This document shows, piece after piece, positions 21,723 to 29,915 of a DNA stretch of 64,000 nt (position 1 is its first letter; each line of letters starts with the position of its first letter). The DNA comes from Secundilactobacillus angelensis (lineage in GTDB: Bacteria; Bacillota; Bacilli; Lactobacillales; Lactobacillaceae): assembly GCF_012641075.1 (NCBI RefSeq), contig NZ_JAAXLJ010000005.1, positions 107,938 through 171,937 of the forward strand, written 5' to 3'. The notes beneath the pieces are model-generated. The model was not told the origin of the DNA, searched no databases, and saw only the letters and a program-made list of their open reading frames with translations. Both the position numbers and the translations under genes were made by a program.

Positions 21723-21845
21723 TTACTTCTTGTTTTCGCTCTTAAGCCATTGTTGCAAGTTTGAAATTTCTTTTTGGCGCTTGGCGTCCTTCTTTTGGTT
21801 CACTGGACGGCGGCCTTGTACGCCATGTGGATGTGCTTTTCTCAT
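21723..21845 (-). CDS. Small basic conserved-looking protein, 40 residues
   Basis: A short reading frame missed by length cut-offs. It has an ATG at 21845 with GAGGG about 9 bases upstream on the minus strand and a TAA stop, and it encodes a very basic, Gln/Lys-rich peptide beginning MRKAHPHGVQGRRP and ending WLKSENKK. It sits between the shared terminator at 21644-21695 and its own upstream region, which is just what a real monocistronic gene would show. Function unknown; a nucleic-acid or ribosome-binding role is possible from charge only. Confidence 0.7.
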   Translation of the reverse strand: MRKAHPHGVQGRRPVNQKKDAKRQKEISNLQQWLKSENKK

Positions 21846-22028
21846 GTGTCTAACCCTCACTTTTTGAATATGGTGTAATCAATCACTCGACCATTCTACC
21901 CTATATACCCACCCAATTGCAAGAATAGTTGTTAAAAAATAAAACTAACGGTTAGTTTAAATCTGCAAGGACAGTTAATTCAGTCATGGTCATTATGATA
22001 TGATGGTTTGTGACAAGGTGGTAGTGAA

Positions 22029-23165
22029 ATGATAGATGAAGCAGACAAGCAGCATTCATTTTGGCGGCGCTGGTGGCCCTATTTTGTGGTCATTTTAGGT
22101 GGCTTATTAGTATTGGGTGTCGCCCATGATGATGGATTGTACCAGACCCCGATTTTAAGCATCCAATCGGTGAAAAAAATGAGTTCGCAAAAGCAGTCCG
22201 ATCAATTCAATAATGAAGATCAGCAAGTCGAACAACAACTCCGTGGTGTGATTACGAATGGTCAGCACAAAGGCCGACAGCTGACAATTGATAATACCTA
22301 TTTAAAGTCACAGGCGACAACCTTAGGCTATCACACAGGGCAAAAAGTTTTTTTGACGGTTCACCACAATCACGGGAACCTTTCAGCGACTATCAGTAAT
22401 CTTAAACGGGATACAGCTTTGGCATTTACCGCGTGGTTGACAGTTAGTCTACTATTAGTATTGATGCGCTTTAGTGGCTTAATGGCGCTGACCAGCGTGA
22501 TTGTGAATGGCGTGCTTTTCTGGTTGGCTGTGAATTGGAATACGAACACTCAAGGCGGCATCGTACTCGTGATATTCGGTGGCTTGGCCATTGTCTTTGC
22601 GGCACTCACGTTATTGATTGTGATTGGTTTCAACCGGCAGATGCTCATGACGCTGTTGGCAACGATTGGTGGGACTGCGCTGTCAATCATTGTGGCGTTG
22701 GTCGTTTTTGCGTTAACGCATGAACGTGGCGTGTATTACGAATCAATGCAGTACGTGACACAGCTACCGCGACCGCTATTTTTAGCAGAAACGATTCTTG
22801 GCTCGTTAGGGGCCGTGATGGATGAATCCACCGATATCATTGCGTCGCTAATGGCGCTGAAAGCCGAAAAACCGGATATTTCAGCCAAACAAATTTTTAA
22901 GTCAGGCAGGCAAATTGGGGGCGAGATAATGGGGCCGTTAGTTAACGTGTTATTCTTTATCTTCGTCGCTGAAACGTTGCCCTTAGCGCTACTATTTCTG
23001 AAAAACGCCAATTCGTGGGGATATACCTTTAACATGACCATGTCTCTTGGCGTCGTTCAGAGTCTCATCAGTGGGATTGGGATCGTGTTAACGATTCCGC
23101 TGGCTTGTGGGATTACAAGTTTAATGATTGGAGGTCATCAGTCATGGGGACGATTACGGCATTAG
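22029..23165 (+). CDS. YibE/YibF-family membrane protein with N-terminal soluble domain
   Basis: A 378-residue polytopic membrane protein. An N-terminal helix (residues 15-32) is followed by an extracytoplasmic domain of about 100 residues (RGVITNGQHKGRQLTIDN), then seven or more hydrophobic helices. The repeated YibE/F core includes LGSLGAVMDESTDIIASL. The function of YibE/F proteins is unknown. It overlaps the following paralogue by 22 bases, so the two probably form one complex. Confidence 0.8.
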   Translation: MIDEADKQHSFWRRWWPYFVVILGGLLVLGVAHDDGLYQTPILSIQSVKKMSSQKQSDQFNNEDQQVEQQLRGVITNGQHKGRQLTIDNTYLKSQATTLGYHTGQKVFLTVHHNHGNLSATISNLKRDTALAFTAWLTVSLLLVLMRFSGLMALTSVIVNGVLFWLAVNWNTNTQGGIVLVIFGGLAIVFAALTLLIVIGFNRQMLMTLLATIGGTALSIIVALVVFALTHERGVYYESMQYVTQLPRPLFLAETILGSLGAVMDESTDIIASLMALKAEKPDISAKQIFKSGRQIGGEIMGPLVNVLFFIFVAETLPLALLFLKNANSWGYTFNMTMSLGVVQSLISGIGIVLTIPLACGITSLMIGGHQSWGRLRH

Positions 23166-23911
23166 GATTATTATTATTGATTTGCATGGTAGTTGTGGGC
23201 GGTACTCAGGGATTACAGGCGTGGATCAGTTTAATCTTTAATTTTGCGGCGCTGTTCTTTGCTATGGTGCTGATGGCCTTTCACTTGTCGCCGGTTTTGG
23301 TGACCTTAGTGACTGGAGTCATCGTACTTGCCATGACTATTTTTCTTGGTGGTAATGATTCAAATAGTACCATGGTGGCCTTCTATGCTTCCGTGGCAGT
23401 TTTGATTCTACTGGTGATTTTAATTATTCCAATTGAACACTGGGCTCAGATTCAAGGCTTCGGTCAGGAAGACAGTGAAGATCTTGAAGGGATGTCGACG
23501 ATATTAGGTATCAGCTATTTAAACGTGGCGGTCTCCACGGCAATTCTAAGTACTTTAGGCGCGATTGCTGAAGCGGCGATTGCCATTGCAGCTGGACTAG
23601 CAGAAATTCTCGAACAGCACCCTAAAATTACGTTGAAGAACTTGCAAGGGGCTGGCTTCAAAGTTGGTTCGCAAATCATTGGGACCACTTTTAACACGTT
23701 GTTCTTCGGTTTCTTCGGTGGTTTCTTGGCATTATTCATTTGGTTCGCTGGGGTCCACTATTCGCTGGGTGAGATTTTAAATGATAAAATTCTGGTCGGT
23801 GAGGTTCTGATGGTCCTATTTTCAATGATGTCAGTGATTGCCACGATTCCACTAACGACTTGGGCCATGGTGGCCAGTGAGCGTCAGGCAAGAAAGAAGT
23901 TTGTGAAATAA
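23144..23911 (+). CDS. YibE/YibF-family membrane protein
   Basis: A 255-residue membrane protein with six or more helices. It is paralogous to the second half of the upstream gene (compare LSTLGAIAEAAIAIAAGL with its neighbour's LGSLGAVMDESTDIIASL) but lacks the soluble domain. The ATG 23144 has GGAGG upstream and overlaps the previous gene. The pair ends at a terminator. Role unknown; transport or permease-like by topology only. Confidence 0.78.
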   Translation: MGTITALGLLLLICMVVVGGTQGLQAWISLIFNFAALFFAMVLMAFHLSPVLVTLVTGVIVLAMTIFLGGNDSNSTMVAFYASVAVLILLVILIIPIEHWAQIQGFGQEDSEDLEGMSTILGISYLNVAVSTAILSTLGAIAEAAIAIAAGLAEILEQHPKITLKNLQGAGFKVGSQIIGTTFNTLFFGFFGGFLALFIWFAGVHYSLGEILNDKILVGEVLMVLFSMMSVIATIPLTTWAMVASERQARKKFVK

Positions 23912-23912
23912 A

Positions 23913-23944
23913 AAAACGGCAGCTCCGATTGGAGTTGCCGTTTT
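23913..23944. terminator. Bidirectional terminator (YibF / amidase)
   Basis: AAAACGGCAGCTCC (23913-23926) pairs with 23931-23944 around a GATT loop, between convergent genes. Confidence 0.85.
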
Positions 23945-23958
23945 CGAATACTGATGAA

Positions 23959-24960
23959 TTAGTTTAAATCCAGTGCGCCTGAATATGCCCAGTACTGTTT
24001 TGCGTTTGCATCAGTACTGAAGGTAAAACGATACCAAGTGGTACCGGCCTTATCTTTAACACCCTTATTGTTGATGTAGACTGTTTTACCAGTTGTGGCA
24101 CCAACGGATGTCCAGCTGTATTTGGTCATATTAGCATAGGCATTTTTAACGTGATTGTAGAGGCGATAGCTTGCGTAATTACTTGATAACTTACCAGTTG
24201 CTGTCGTCTTAGTATAGGTCACCTTGTCCAGTGGGGTAGCGGATGAAGAACTGCTTGGTGTTGATGCAGAACCGCTAAAATCGCTGTAGTAGTAAGAGTG
24301 AACTAACTGATAGAAAGCAGCCATCGTGTAGCCTTGACCAAAGTATTTCTTACCAGTAGTTGAGTAATAGCCCACTGGATCGGTATGGTTAGATCCACCG
24401 AGGTACTTAGCTACTGCACCATGAGACCAAACAGTTCCCTTACCATCGTAAGCCGCATCGTTTGGCTTCAAACCATATTGGTGAAGCAGTGATGCAGTAT
24501 ACCAAGCAGCGTTGGCAACTTCGTGTGCGAAGGCGCTCTTGCTATGCACTTCGACTTGTTCAAACTGGACAAATCGCGCGTTACCAGGGAAACCAACTCC
24601 CCAAGCAAGGTAATTCGTGTTGGCAATGTTGATAATGCGTGATGCATCAACAAAGGAATGGACGAAAGCGTTGTTGTAGTGAGCTTTCATATAAGCGATT
24701 TCGTTGTAAATCGTAGAACTTGGGTTGGCAGTTTCATGCACAACCACACCTTCTGGCTTACCAGTACCATGACGGTAAGCATTCTTTGGAAAGCCACCCC
24801 AAATGCTTTTGGTCACTTTTGCAGGTGTAATATTTTGACTTGAAATATAGTTATTTACGGCTGAACTAGCGGCATGAGCAGTAGTTGTACTGGTAGCACC
24901 CACTGTGAATAAAGTCAGCATCCCAGTAACTAATAACGAAAATTTTGGAAACTTCTTCAC
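23959..24960 (-). CDS. Secreted N-acetylmuramoyl-L-alanine amidase with C-terminal GW/SH3-like module
   Basis: A peptidoglycan hydrolase of about 333 residues. A signal peptide (MKKFPKFSLLVTGML, cleavage near AHA-AS) leads into an Amidase_2 domain with zinc-ligand candidates in GVVVHETANP and in GSNHTDPVGY. A Ser/Pro-rich linker and a C-terminal GW-type cell-wall-binding module (WTSVGATTGKTVYINN, AGTTWYRFTF) follow. The start is uncertain: the GTG at 24960 is 8 bases after AGAGAGA and gives a compact signal peptide, while the ATG at 24969 has almost no spacing. The 24961-25188 region upstream holds only its promoter as far as I can see. Confidence 0.88.
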   Translation of the reverse strand: MKKFPKFSLLVTGMLTLFTVGATSTTTAHAASSAVNNYISSQNITPAKVTKSIWGGFPKNAYRHGTGKPEGVVVHETANPSSTIYNEIAYMKAHYNNAFVHSFVDASRIINIANTNYLAWGVGFPGNARFVQFEQVEVHSKSAFAHEVANAAWYTASLLHQYGLKPNDAAYDGKGTVWSHGAVAKYLGGSNHTDPVGYYSTTGKKYFGQGYTMAAFYQLVHSYYYSDFSGSASTPSSSSSATPLDKVTYTKTTATGKLSSNYASYRLYNHVKNAYANMTKYSWTSVGATTGKTVYINNKGVKDKAGTTWYRFTFSTDANAKQYWAYSGALDLN

Positions 24961-25188
24961 ATTTATCATCTCTCTATAAACAAATTTTTAATGAACGGTC
25001 GATTCATTCTCTGAAGCTATACTACCGAGAAAAAAGTGCATTGACAAGTTAGCTATTACCGTGAAAGCCTAATATTACAGTTATAGACGTTGCTTTGGTA
25101 GGCTAAAACGAGCTTATTTTCATTCTTGTTAAAAACAGGTAACAAAACTCTTAAGGCTCAAGTATTTACACCATTATCAGCAGATTAT

Positions 25189-25229
25189 AAAAGCCGAATC
25201 AACTTAATGTTCAAGTTAATTCGGCTTTT
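25189..25229 (-). terminator. Intrinsic terminator of the PerR gene
   Basis: A 17-base stem (25189-25205 with 25213-25229, one C/A mismatch) with terminal A/T runs. It lies 22 bases past the stop of the Fur-family gene. Confidence 0.75.
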
Positions 25230-25250
25230 ATAGTTGTAGGTTACCGTTGA

Positions 25251-25715
25251 TTACGAGGCGAGTGTCACACCTTTTGCTTGGCATTCAGGGCAAAGACCGT
25301 AAAGCTCGATATGGCAGGCATTGAAGCTGTAGCCAGATTGTTTCTTGGCGGTATTTTGTAGCATACCGTCAATCTGTGGCAAGTTTGGATCATAGATATC
25401 CGTTACTTTTCCGCAATTCTCACAAATTGCGTGATAGTGAGGACGACCGAAGAAGTCATACCGAACACCACCGTTCTCGTTAGGAATTTCAATGACAATT
25501 CCCAGTTCAACAAAGAGGTTTAACGTGTTATAAACAGTGGCTAAGCTGAGCGTTGCCATTTGAGGTGCCAGTTCCTTGTAGATTTCTTCGACTGGCGGAT
25601 GATTTTCATGAGTCATTAAGTAGTCTAGAATTAGTTTACGCTGAGGGGTGATACGAACGTGCTGTTCACGAAGCTTATCAAGTGCAGTACTCAGTGTTGC
25701 GTCCGGTTCTTTCAT
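25251..25715 (-). CDS. perR: Fur-family peroxide-responsive repressor (PerR-like)
   Basis: A 154-residue Fur-superfamily regulator. A winged helix (RITPQRKLILDYL, LATVYNTLNLFVELG) is followed by the metal-sensing segment RYDFFGRPHYHAICENCGK with the His/Asp ligands of PerR, and by two CxxC structural-zinc pairs (CENC, CPEC). The DFFGRPHYH segment favours PerR over Fur or Zur. In lactobacilli it would repress peroxide and metal homeostasis genes. The ATG follows AAAGGAGA on the minus strand. Confidence 0.85.
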   Translation of the reverse strand: MKEPDATLSTALDKLREQHVRITPQRKLILDYLMTHENHPPVEEIYKELAPQMATLSLATVYNTLNLFVELGIVIEIPNENGGVRYDFFGRPHYHAICENCGKVTDIYDPNLPQIDGMLQNTAKKQSGYSFNACHIELYGLCPECQAKGVTLAS

Positions 25716-25735
25716 GACTATGGTCTCCTTTCAGA

Positions 25736-25750
25736 TTAGAGTAATTATTA
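25736..25750 (-). promoter_or_regulatory. Candidate PerR box (autoregulation)
   Basis: TTAGAGTAATTATTA matches the 15-base Per box TTATAATNATTATAA at 11 of 14 defined positions. It lies about 20 bases upstream of the perR start, overlapping the probable transcription start. Confidence 0.4.
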
Positions 25751-25795
25751 GTTACCCTTATTAAAACACTTTTGTTAGAAAGATTCCAGAGAACC

Positions 25796-26185
25796 TTATT
25801 TTAATTTAAGGGTCAATTGGCTACTTTGAAGCTGATTTTTTGAAAATTCAGTTAAATAGGTTTGAATTTCTTCTATCAGTGTCTGATCATCATTGTTGAC
25901 CCTGGTGATCGTGAGCTCAGCTGACTTAAAGCTTCCGTTGACCGGTGCAAGGTGAACGATGCCGATAAAGTTATCCTTTTGCTTGTCGCCAATTCCCCAG
26001 GTCAAGGCTTGGTCGTTCATGACAGTGCTCATTTCTCTGTTAATGTAGTTGGCTGTTTCAATCATTGTTTCACTAGGGTTCATGGTACGGCGTAAAGTAT
26101 TGACATCCTTTACTTTAAAATTAGTCAGCCAATTAAGCTGGTAATGCGGGGTTAATATTGGGTGATAAAGTTCGAATTTTGACAT
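25796..26185 (-). CDS. Hypothetical protein, possibly GNAT-like
   Basis: A 129-residue protein. The opening (FELYHPILTPHYQLNWLTNF) and the middle segment (LTWGIGDKQKDNFIGIVHLAPV) resemble the N-terminal part of RimJ-type GNAT acetyltransferases, where that strand pair precedes the acetyl-CoA loop. The acetyl-CoA loop (Q/R-x-x-G-x-G/A) is not visible, so it may be a degenerate or shortened member. It is upstream of perR on the same strand, 80 bases away, with no terminator between. Assignment is tentative. Confidence 0.5.
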   Translation of the reverse strand: MSKFELYHPILTPHYQLNWLTNFKVKDVNTLRRTMNPSETMIETANYINREMSTVMNDQALTWGIGDKQKDNFIGIVHLAPVNGSFKSAELTITRVNNDDQTLIEEIQTYLTEFSKNQLQSSQLTLKLK

Positions 26186-26363
26186 GCTACGCTTCCTTTA
26201 TAAAAGTAGATGTGATTGAGTGTAACACAAAATGCGGGTGAGTCGTAAATCCTTAACCTCATAGAAAAATTCTGATAAGCGTCAAGTCGTGACTAAAGCC
26301 GGACTAGACCTGTGCTATAATTGAAACGTTGAAATTCATATCAAGCATAGTGGAGGATTGAAC

Positions 26364-27407
26364 ATGATCGAAACATTTTTAATCGGTACCTATACGCATA
26401 AAAGCAGTGAAGGTGTCTATGAATTACAGCTGGACACTGAGAAGCAGCAGTTACAAAACCTTGAATTAGTTGGACGTGCTGGCAACCCAACCTATGTTGC
26501 TGAATCAAAAGCACACCGGGTTTATGCCATTGATGCAGAATCTGAAGACGGCAAGAAAATTGGTGGACTGAAAGTTTTTGATGCCAGCGAAAAGCCGTTT
26601 AAGGAACTGAGTAAATCATTGGTTGCTGGACCTAATCCGGCATATGTAGCGGTTGATGAGGATCGTCAGTTGGTTTTCACAGCTAACTATCACACTGGTG
26701 TTATCACCGTTTATAAGATTAACGCAGATGGCACATTGACCACCACGGATACTGTGAAACATACTGGTGCAGTTGGCCCCGCCCCCGAGCAGCAGGATGG
26801 TCCTCACCCACACTATACGGATTTAACGCCAGATAACCGGTTAGTTTGCTGTGACTTAGGTGAAGATCGGGTTTATCTCTATGACGTAAGTGATGCTGGC
26901 AAATTAACTGAGAAGTCACAGTTCAAGTGTGCTGCTGGCTTCGGACCACGGCACATCGTCTTCAACACGGCCCAAAATGTCGCTTACTTAGTCGGCGAAC
27001 TTGGCAGTGGTATTGAGGTTCTGGACTACATTTCGCAAGCTGGTGAATTTACTTTACGTCAAGAATTAAGCACTATCCCAGAAGATTGGACAGCACACAA
27101 TGGCGCAGCTGCCATTCGCTTGTCCAGCGACAACAAGTTCGTGTACGTTTCAAATCGCGGGTACAACTCAATTGCGACGTTCAAAGTTGAAGATAACGGT
27201 GAATTATCACTAGTCGACCAGATTTCTTCCGAAGGTGATTTTCCTCGTGATTTCAACTTTAACGCTGATGAAAGTTTTATTATCCTTGTTAACCAAAATA
27301 CGGATAACGCAACGTTATATAGCCGTGATAGCGCGACTGGTAAATTGACTCAAGTTCAAAAGGACTTTAAAGTTCCAGAAGGCGTTTGCGTTGCTTTCGT
27401 TAAATAA
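26364..27407 (+). CDS. pgl: Lactonase-family beta-propeller protein (6-phosphogluconolactonase type)
   Basis: A 347-residue protein of the seven-bladed beta-propeller lactonase family (YbhE/Pgl). It hydrolyses 6-phosphogluconolactone in the oxidative pentose phosphate pathway. Family segments are FLIGTYTHKSSEGVY at the start, GPNPAYVAVDEDRQLVFTAN near residue 90, DGPHPHYTDLTPD near 145, GFGPRHIVF near 190 and YVSNRGYNSIATF near 260. The ATG 26364 follows GTGGAGG, with an extended -10 (TGTGCTATAAT, 26311-26321) upstream. It is monocistronic. Confidence 0.87.
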   Translation: MIETFLIGTYTHKSSEGVYELQLDTEKQQLQNLELVGRAGNPTYVAESKAHRVYAIDAESEDGKKIGGLKVFDASEKPFKELSKSLVAGPNPAYVAVDEDRQLVFTANYHTGVITVYKINADGTLTTTDTVKHTGAVGPAPEQQDGPHPHYTDLTPDNRLVCCDLGEDRVYLYDVSDAGKLTEKSQFKCAAGFGPRHIVFNTAQNVAYLVGELGSGIEVLDYISQAGEFTLRQELSTIPEDWTAHNGAAAIRLSSDNKFVYVSNRGYNSIATFKVEDNGELSLVDQISSEGDFPRDFNFNADESFIILVNQNTDNATLYSRDSATGKLTQVQKDFKVPEGVCVAFVK

Positions 27408-27454
27408 GCAAAATAAGACAAGTAAATAAGATTCATCTAAGCATTCTCATTTTG

Positions 27455-27493
27455 AAAAGCCCGTGTCTATCACCTTTAGGACATGGGCTTTTT
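27455..27493 (+). terminator. Intrinsic terminator of pgl
   Basis: AAAAGCCCGTGTC (27455-27467) pairs with GACATGGGCTTTTT (27480-27493) with one G-U pair, ending in a T run. Confidence 0.82.
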
Positions 27494-27602
27494 GGTTGGA
27501 TTAGAACTTGCTAAAACCGTCCCGAAATCCTTATAAATCGCCAATGAAAGCGTTACAATATTCTTGGTTAGAAAAATGACTTAGGATAGGAGTGAGTTAG
27601 AC

Positions 27603-27884
27603 ATGATGAATCGGATTAATCTTCAGTTGGTGGCTATGGGACGAGAGGTAACATGGGGCAGAGTCCTGATATTGGCCCTGAATTTTGTTACTTTCATCAG
27701 CCTGATTCTGGGGTCATCGGAATTCTTATTTGCTTTTCTTTTATTTGCAAGTTTAGTGCTATTTAGTGGCCACTTTATCGTCTTCGACACGACGAAGCAG
27801 GCACGGGGATTACAAGAGCTTGATTTATGGCTGATTGGCTTAACCTTAGCTGCAGGCTATCTGAAACTTGTCTTGGGACTTTAA
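27603..27884 (+). CDS. Small integral membrane protein
   Basis: A 93-residue protein with three hydrophobic helices (about residues 18-38, 42-62 and 73-92) and an N-terminal amphipathic stretch. No family is recognised. The double ATG at 27603/27606 follows AGGAGTGAG. It lies between the pgl terminator and a palindromic repeat. The 300-base region after it contains only that repeat. Confidence 0.65.
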   Translation: MMNRINLQLVAMGREVTWGRVLILALNFVTFISLILGSSEFLFAFLLFASLVLFSGHFIVFDTTKQARGLQELDLWLIGLTLAAGYLKLVLGL

Positions 27885-27930
27885 AATAGTTGCTCGTCAA
27901 AAGTTCGTTTAATTAAATCATTGATCGAGA

Positions 27931-28141
27931 AGGTGTGACACAACTCGGTAGATTCCAGAATATAACATAAACGAGCACCATTCCGATGTCCTTTATCGGG
28001 ATGGCGCTCGTTTGTGTTATATGGCCGGAATCTGAGTTGTGGAGCAGGTTAAGACTACCTTCAAGTAGCAAAGCAAGGTCAATCATAAGTCGTCGTAATC
28101 AAAATACTTACCAATATCGACTTAAGGCACAGCCTCTTTTA
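27931..28141 (+). repeat. Dispersed palindromic repeat, copy B (long form)
   Basis: The core (27935-28045) has outer arms ACTCGGTAGATTCC-AGAATATAA and TTATATGGCCGGAATCTGAGT and an inner stem AAACGAGC...GCTCGTTT. Similarity to copy E continues another ~95 bases to the right (GGTTAAGACTACCTTCAAGT through ACTTACCAATATCGACTTA to GGCACAGCC), so the long form is about 210 bases. Confidence 0.8.
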
Positions 28142-28198
28142 TTACACATGCACTATAAATGTTAAAATGAAAGGTAGTAACGACAAGGGAGAAAAAAC

Positions 28199-28897
28199 AT
28201 GAAGCGACATGCAGCACCAGCAAAGCCAATATTAAAGCGTCCCATCTTCTGGGTGATCTTGATTGTGATCATAGTGATTGGAGGCTTCACTGTTGGTCGT
28301 AAACCGATTATTAATCTATTCAATCAAGCTACGGTCACTAAGCCGAAACCTAAACCAGTGAAATTAACTCGTCATGAGAAGAAAATCGCCAAAAAGTATC
28401 ATCTAAGCCCAAAAGCGACTGCCAATGCTCACAGTGCCAAAGTAACGGCAATCGGTGACTCCGTTATGGTTGATATTGTGCCAGAAATGAAGCAGGTTTT
28501 TCCACGTGCCATAGTTGACGGAGAAGTGGGGCGACAGTTTTATGATTTGCCGACCATTGCTCAAAATCTAAAGGCTCAGCATAAATTAGCTGATAACGTA
28601 GTGGTTAATCTGGGGACAAATGGGCCACCAGAAAAAACTGATATTTCTCGATTCCTGAAAGTGGTTGGGAGTAAACGCCAGGTCTATTGGATCAATACCC
28701 ACGTACCAACTCAAAAGTGGGAGAGCCAAACCAATCAGCTGATCACGTCAACAGCTAAGCACAACCGAAATGTCCATGTGGTTGATTGGCATGGGCGCAG
28801 TGAAAATCAGCCCAATTGGTTTGCCGATGATGAGGTTCATCTGCAGACTAAGGGTGCAATTGCATACGTCGGCTTGCTGGCTAATACAATGGCGTGA
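28199..28897 (+). CDS. Membrane-anchored SGNH-hydrolase-like protein (OatA C-terminal-domain type)
   Basis: A 232-residue protein with a cytoplasmic Lys/Pro/His tail, one transmembrane helix (residues 17-36), a KPKPKPVK linker and an extracytoplasmic SGNH domain. Motifs are AIGDSVM (catalytic Ser), VVVNLGTNG, and DDEVHLQ (catalytic Asp-x-x-His). The segment GDSVMVDIVPEM...DGEVGRQ closely recalls the C-terminal domain of peptidoglycan O-acetyltransferase OatA. Here the ten-helix acyltransferase-3 domain is absent. It may acetylate or deacetylate wall polymers. The ATG follows AAGGGAG. Confidence 0.8.
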   Translation: MKRHAAPAKPILKRPIFWVILIVIIVIGGFTVGRKPIINLFNQATVTKPKPKPVKLTRHEKKIAKKYHLSPKATANAHSAKVTAIGDSVMVDIVPEMKQVFPRAIVDGEVGRQFYDLPTIAQNLKAQHKLADNVVVNLGTNGPPEKTDISRFLKVVGSKRQVYWINTHVPTQKWESQTNQLITSTAKHNRNVHVVDWHGRSENQPNWFADDEVHLQTKGAIAYVGLLANTMA

Positions 28898-29011
28898 GTG
28901 ATAAAGCTCGGTAGATTCCAGAACGAAACGCAAATAAGACTAATTCCGGCATATCTTGTCGGGATTAGTCTTATTTGCGTGACATGGCCGGAAACTGAGC
29001 TTTGACGCTCC
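28895..29011 (+). repeat. Dispersed palindromic repeat, copy C
   Basis: Outer arms GCTCGGTAGATTCCAGAA and GGCCGGAAACTGAGC. The inner stem ACGCAAATAAGACTAATTCCG pairs with 28960-28980 with one G-U. It begins at the stop codon of the SGNH gene and ends 17 bases before the convergent sce7725 gene, and no other terminator lies between them. Confidence 0.8.
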
Positions 29012-29027
29012 TCTAGGGCCAGGAATG

Positions 29028-29915
29028 TTAATTCGATTCTAAATATCTAGTCATAATTTCCAAATGGTGCTCAATCGTCAGCGCCTTCAAGACGCCCATG
29101 CCCGGGAAATGGTGTTTTTCAGCTAAGGTGACTAACTTGGCAGTAGCCGTTGTTTGGTTTTCAGCAGGTTGGGTTTTGATCCAGCCAACTGCCTTGGTCA
29201 ATGCTTCAAAGTATTTCTCTCGTTGATGTTTGAAGTCCTCGTGCTGATCAGAAACGAAATGGCAGATGCGGACTTGATTATCCTTCAAATAAATCAGATG
29301 CAGAGTGACTGTTCGGCTGGGATGACCACGCTCGAAGTAGGCGGCACCTTGCGTTAAGTAATCGCTGAAACCAATTTCGCCATATTGGGTGGCAAAGGTG
29401 ATGTCATCAGACCAAAAGCTATCAGGCATTTGTGCAAAATCAAAACTGTGTTCTGGAACGGTATAATGATCAAAAAGATGACCGAACATTCTCCCACTAA
29501 GTAACTGACGAATTCGGGCCTCAGGTGGCACTAAGAGCGTAGCTGAGTCTGGCAACCAATCATGCTCTAGGAATAGCTTCAAATCCGCGTAGTGTTGGAC
29601 AATCACTAAACTGTTGCCTAGCAAATCAGGCGGCAGCAGTGGTGTTAAAATATAGGCTCGCTGAATTTCTGGTGATTGCATCAAGTCATCGATTGGATAG
29701 CGTTTGGCAGCCTGGTAATGGTCTACCTGTGGATTTTGAATGATGGCTAAGCGTTGGTGATGCTGGCTGAAAGCAGTAATCGTTTTGGGCAATGCAGGCG
29801 CGTCACGTACCGGTTCGATAATCGGTACGATCTGAGGTGTAGCTGCGTGTTCAGCAAATTCCGTCAGTGCTCGGAGATCGAATTGACGACCACGAAAATA
29901 AGGATAGTAGATCAT
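29028..29915 (-). CDS. sce7725-family protein
   Basis: A 295-residue soluble protein. Its start YYPYFRGRQFDLRALTEFAE and the following PIIEPVRDAPALP and RLAIIQNPQVD segments are hallmarks of the family named after Sorangium sce7725, whose function is not established. The predicted fold is TIM-barrel-like, related to phage and bacterial Beta-type proteins (from memory, not checked). It overlaps the upstream PD-(D/E)XK-like gene by 4 bases (ATGA), so it is translationally coupled and likely works with it and with the helicase. Confidence 0.72.
   Translation of the reverse strand: MIYYPYFRGRQFDLRALTEFAEHAATPQIVPIIEPVRDAPALPKTITAFSQHHQRLAIIQNPQVDHYQAAKRYPIDDLMQSPEIQRAYILTPLLPPDLLGNSLVIVQHYADLKLFLEHDWLPDSATLLVPPEARIRQLLSGRMFGHLFDHYTVPEHSFDFAQMPDSFWSDDITFATQYGEIGFSDYLTQGAAYFERGHPSRTVTLHLIYLKDNQVRICHFVSDQHEDFKHQREKYFEALTKAVGWIKTQPAENQTTATAKLVTLAEKHHFPGMGVLKALTIEHHLEIMTRYLESN

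Noticed and set aside
27543..27557. TGAAAGCGTTACAA as a cre site
   Set aside because: The right half is one base short for the CcpA consensus (CA at the wrong distance), so support is too weak.
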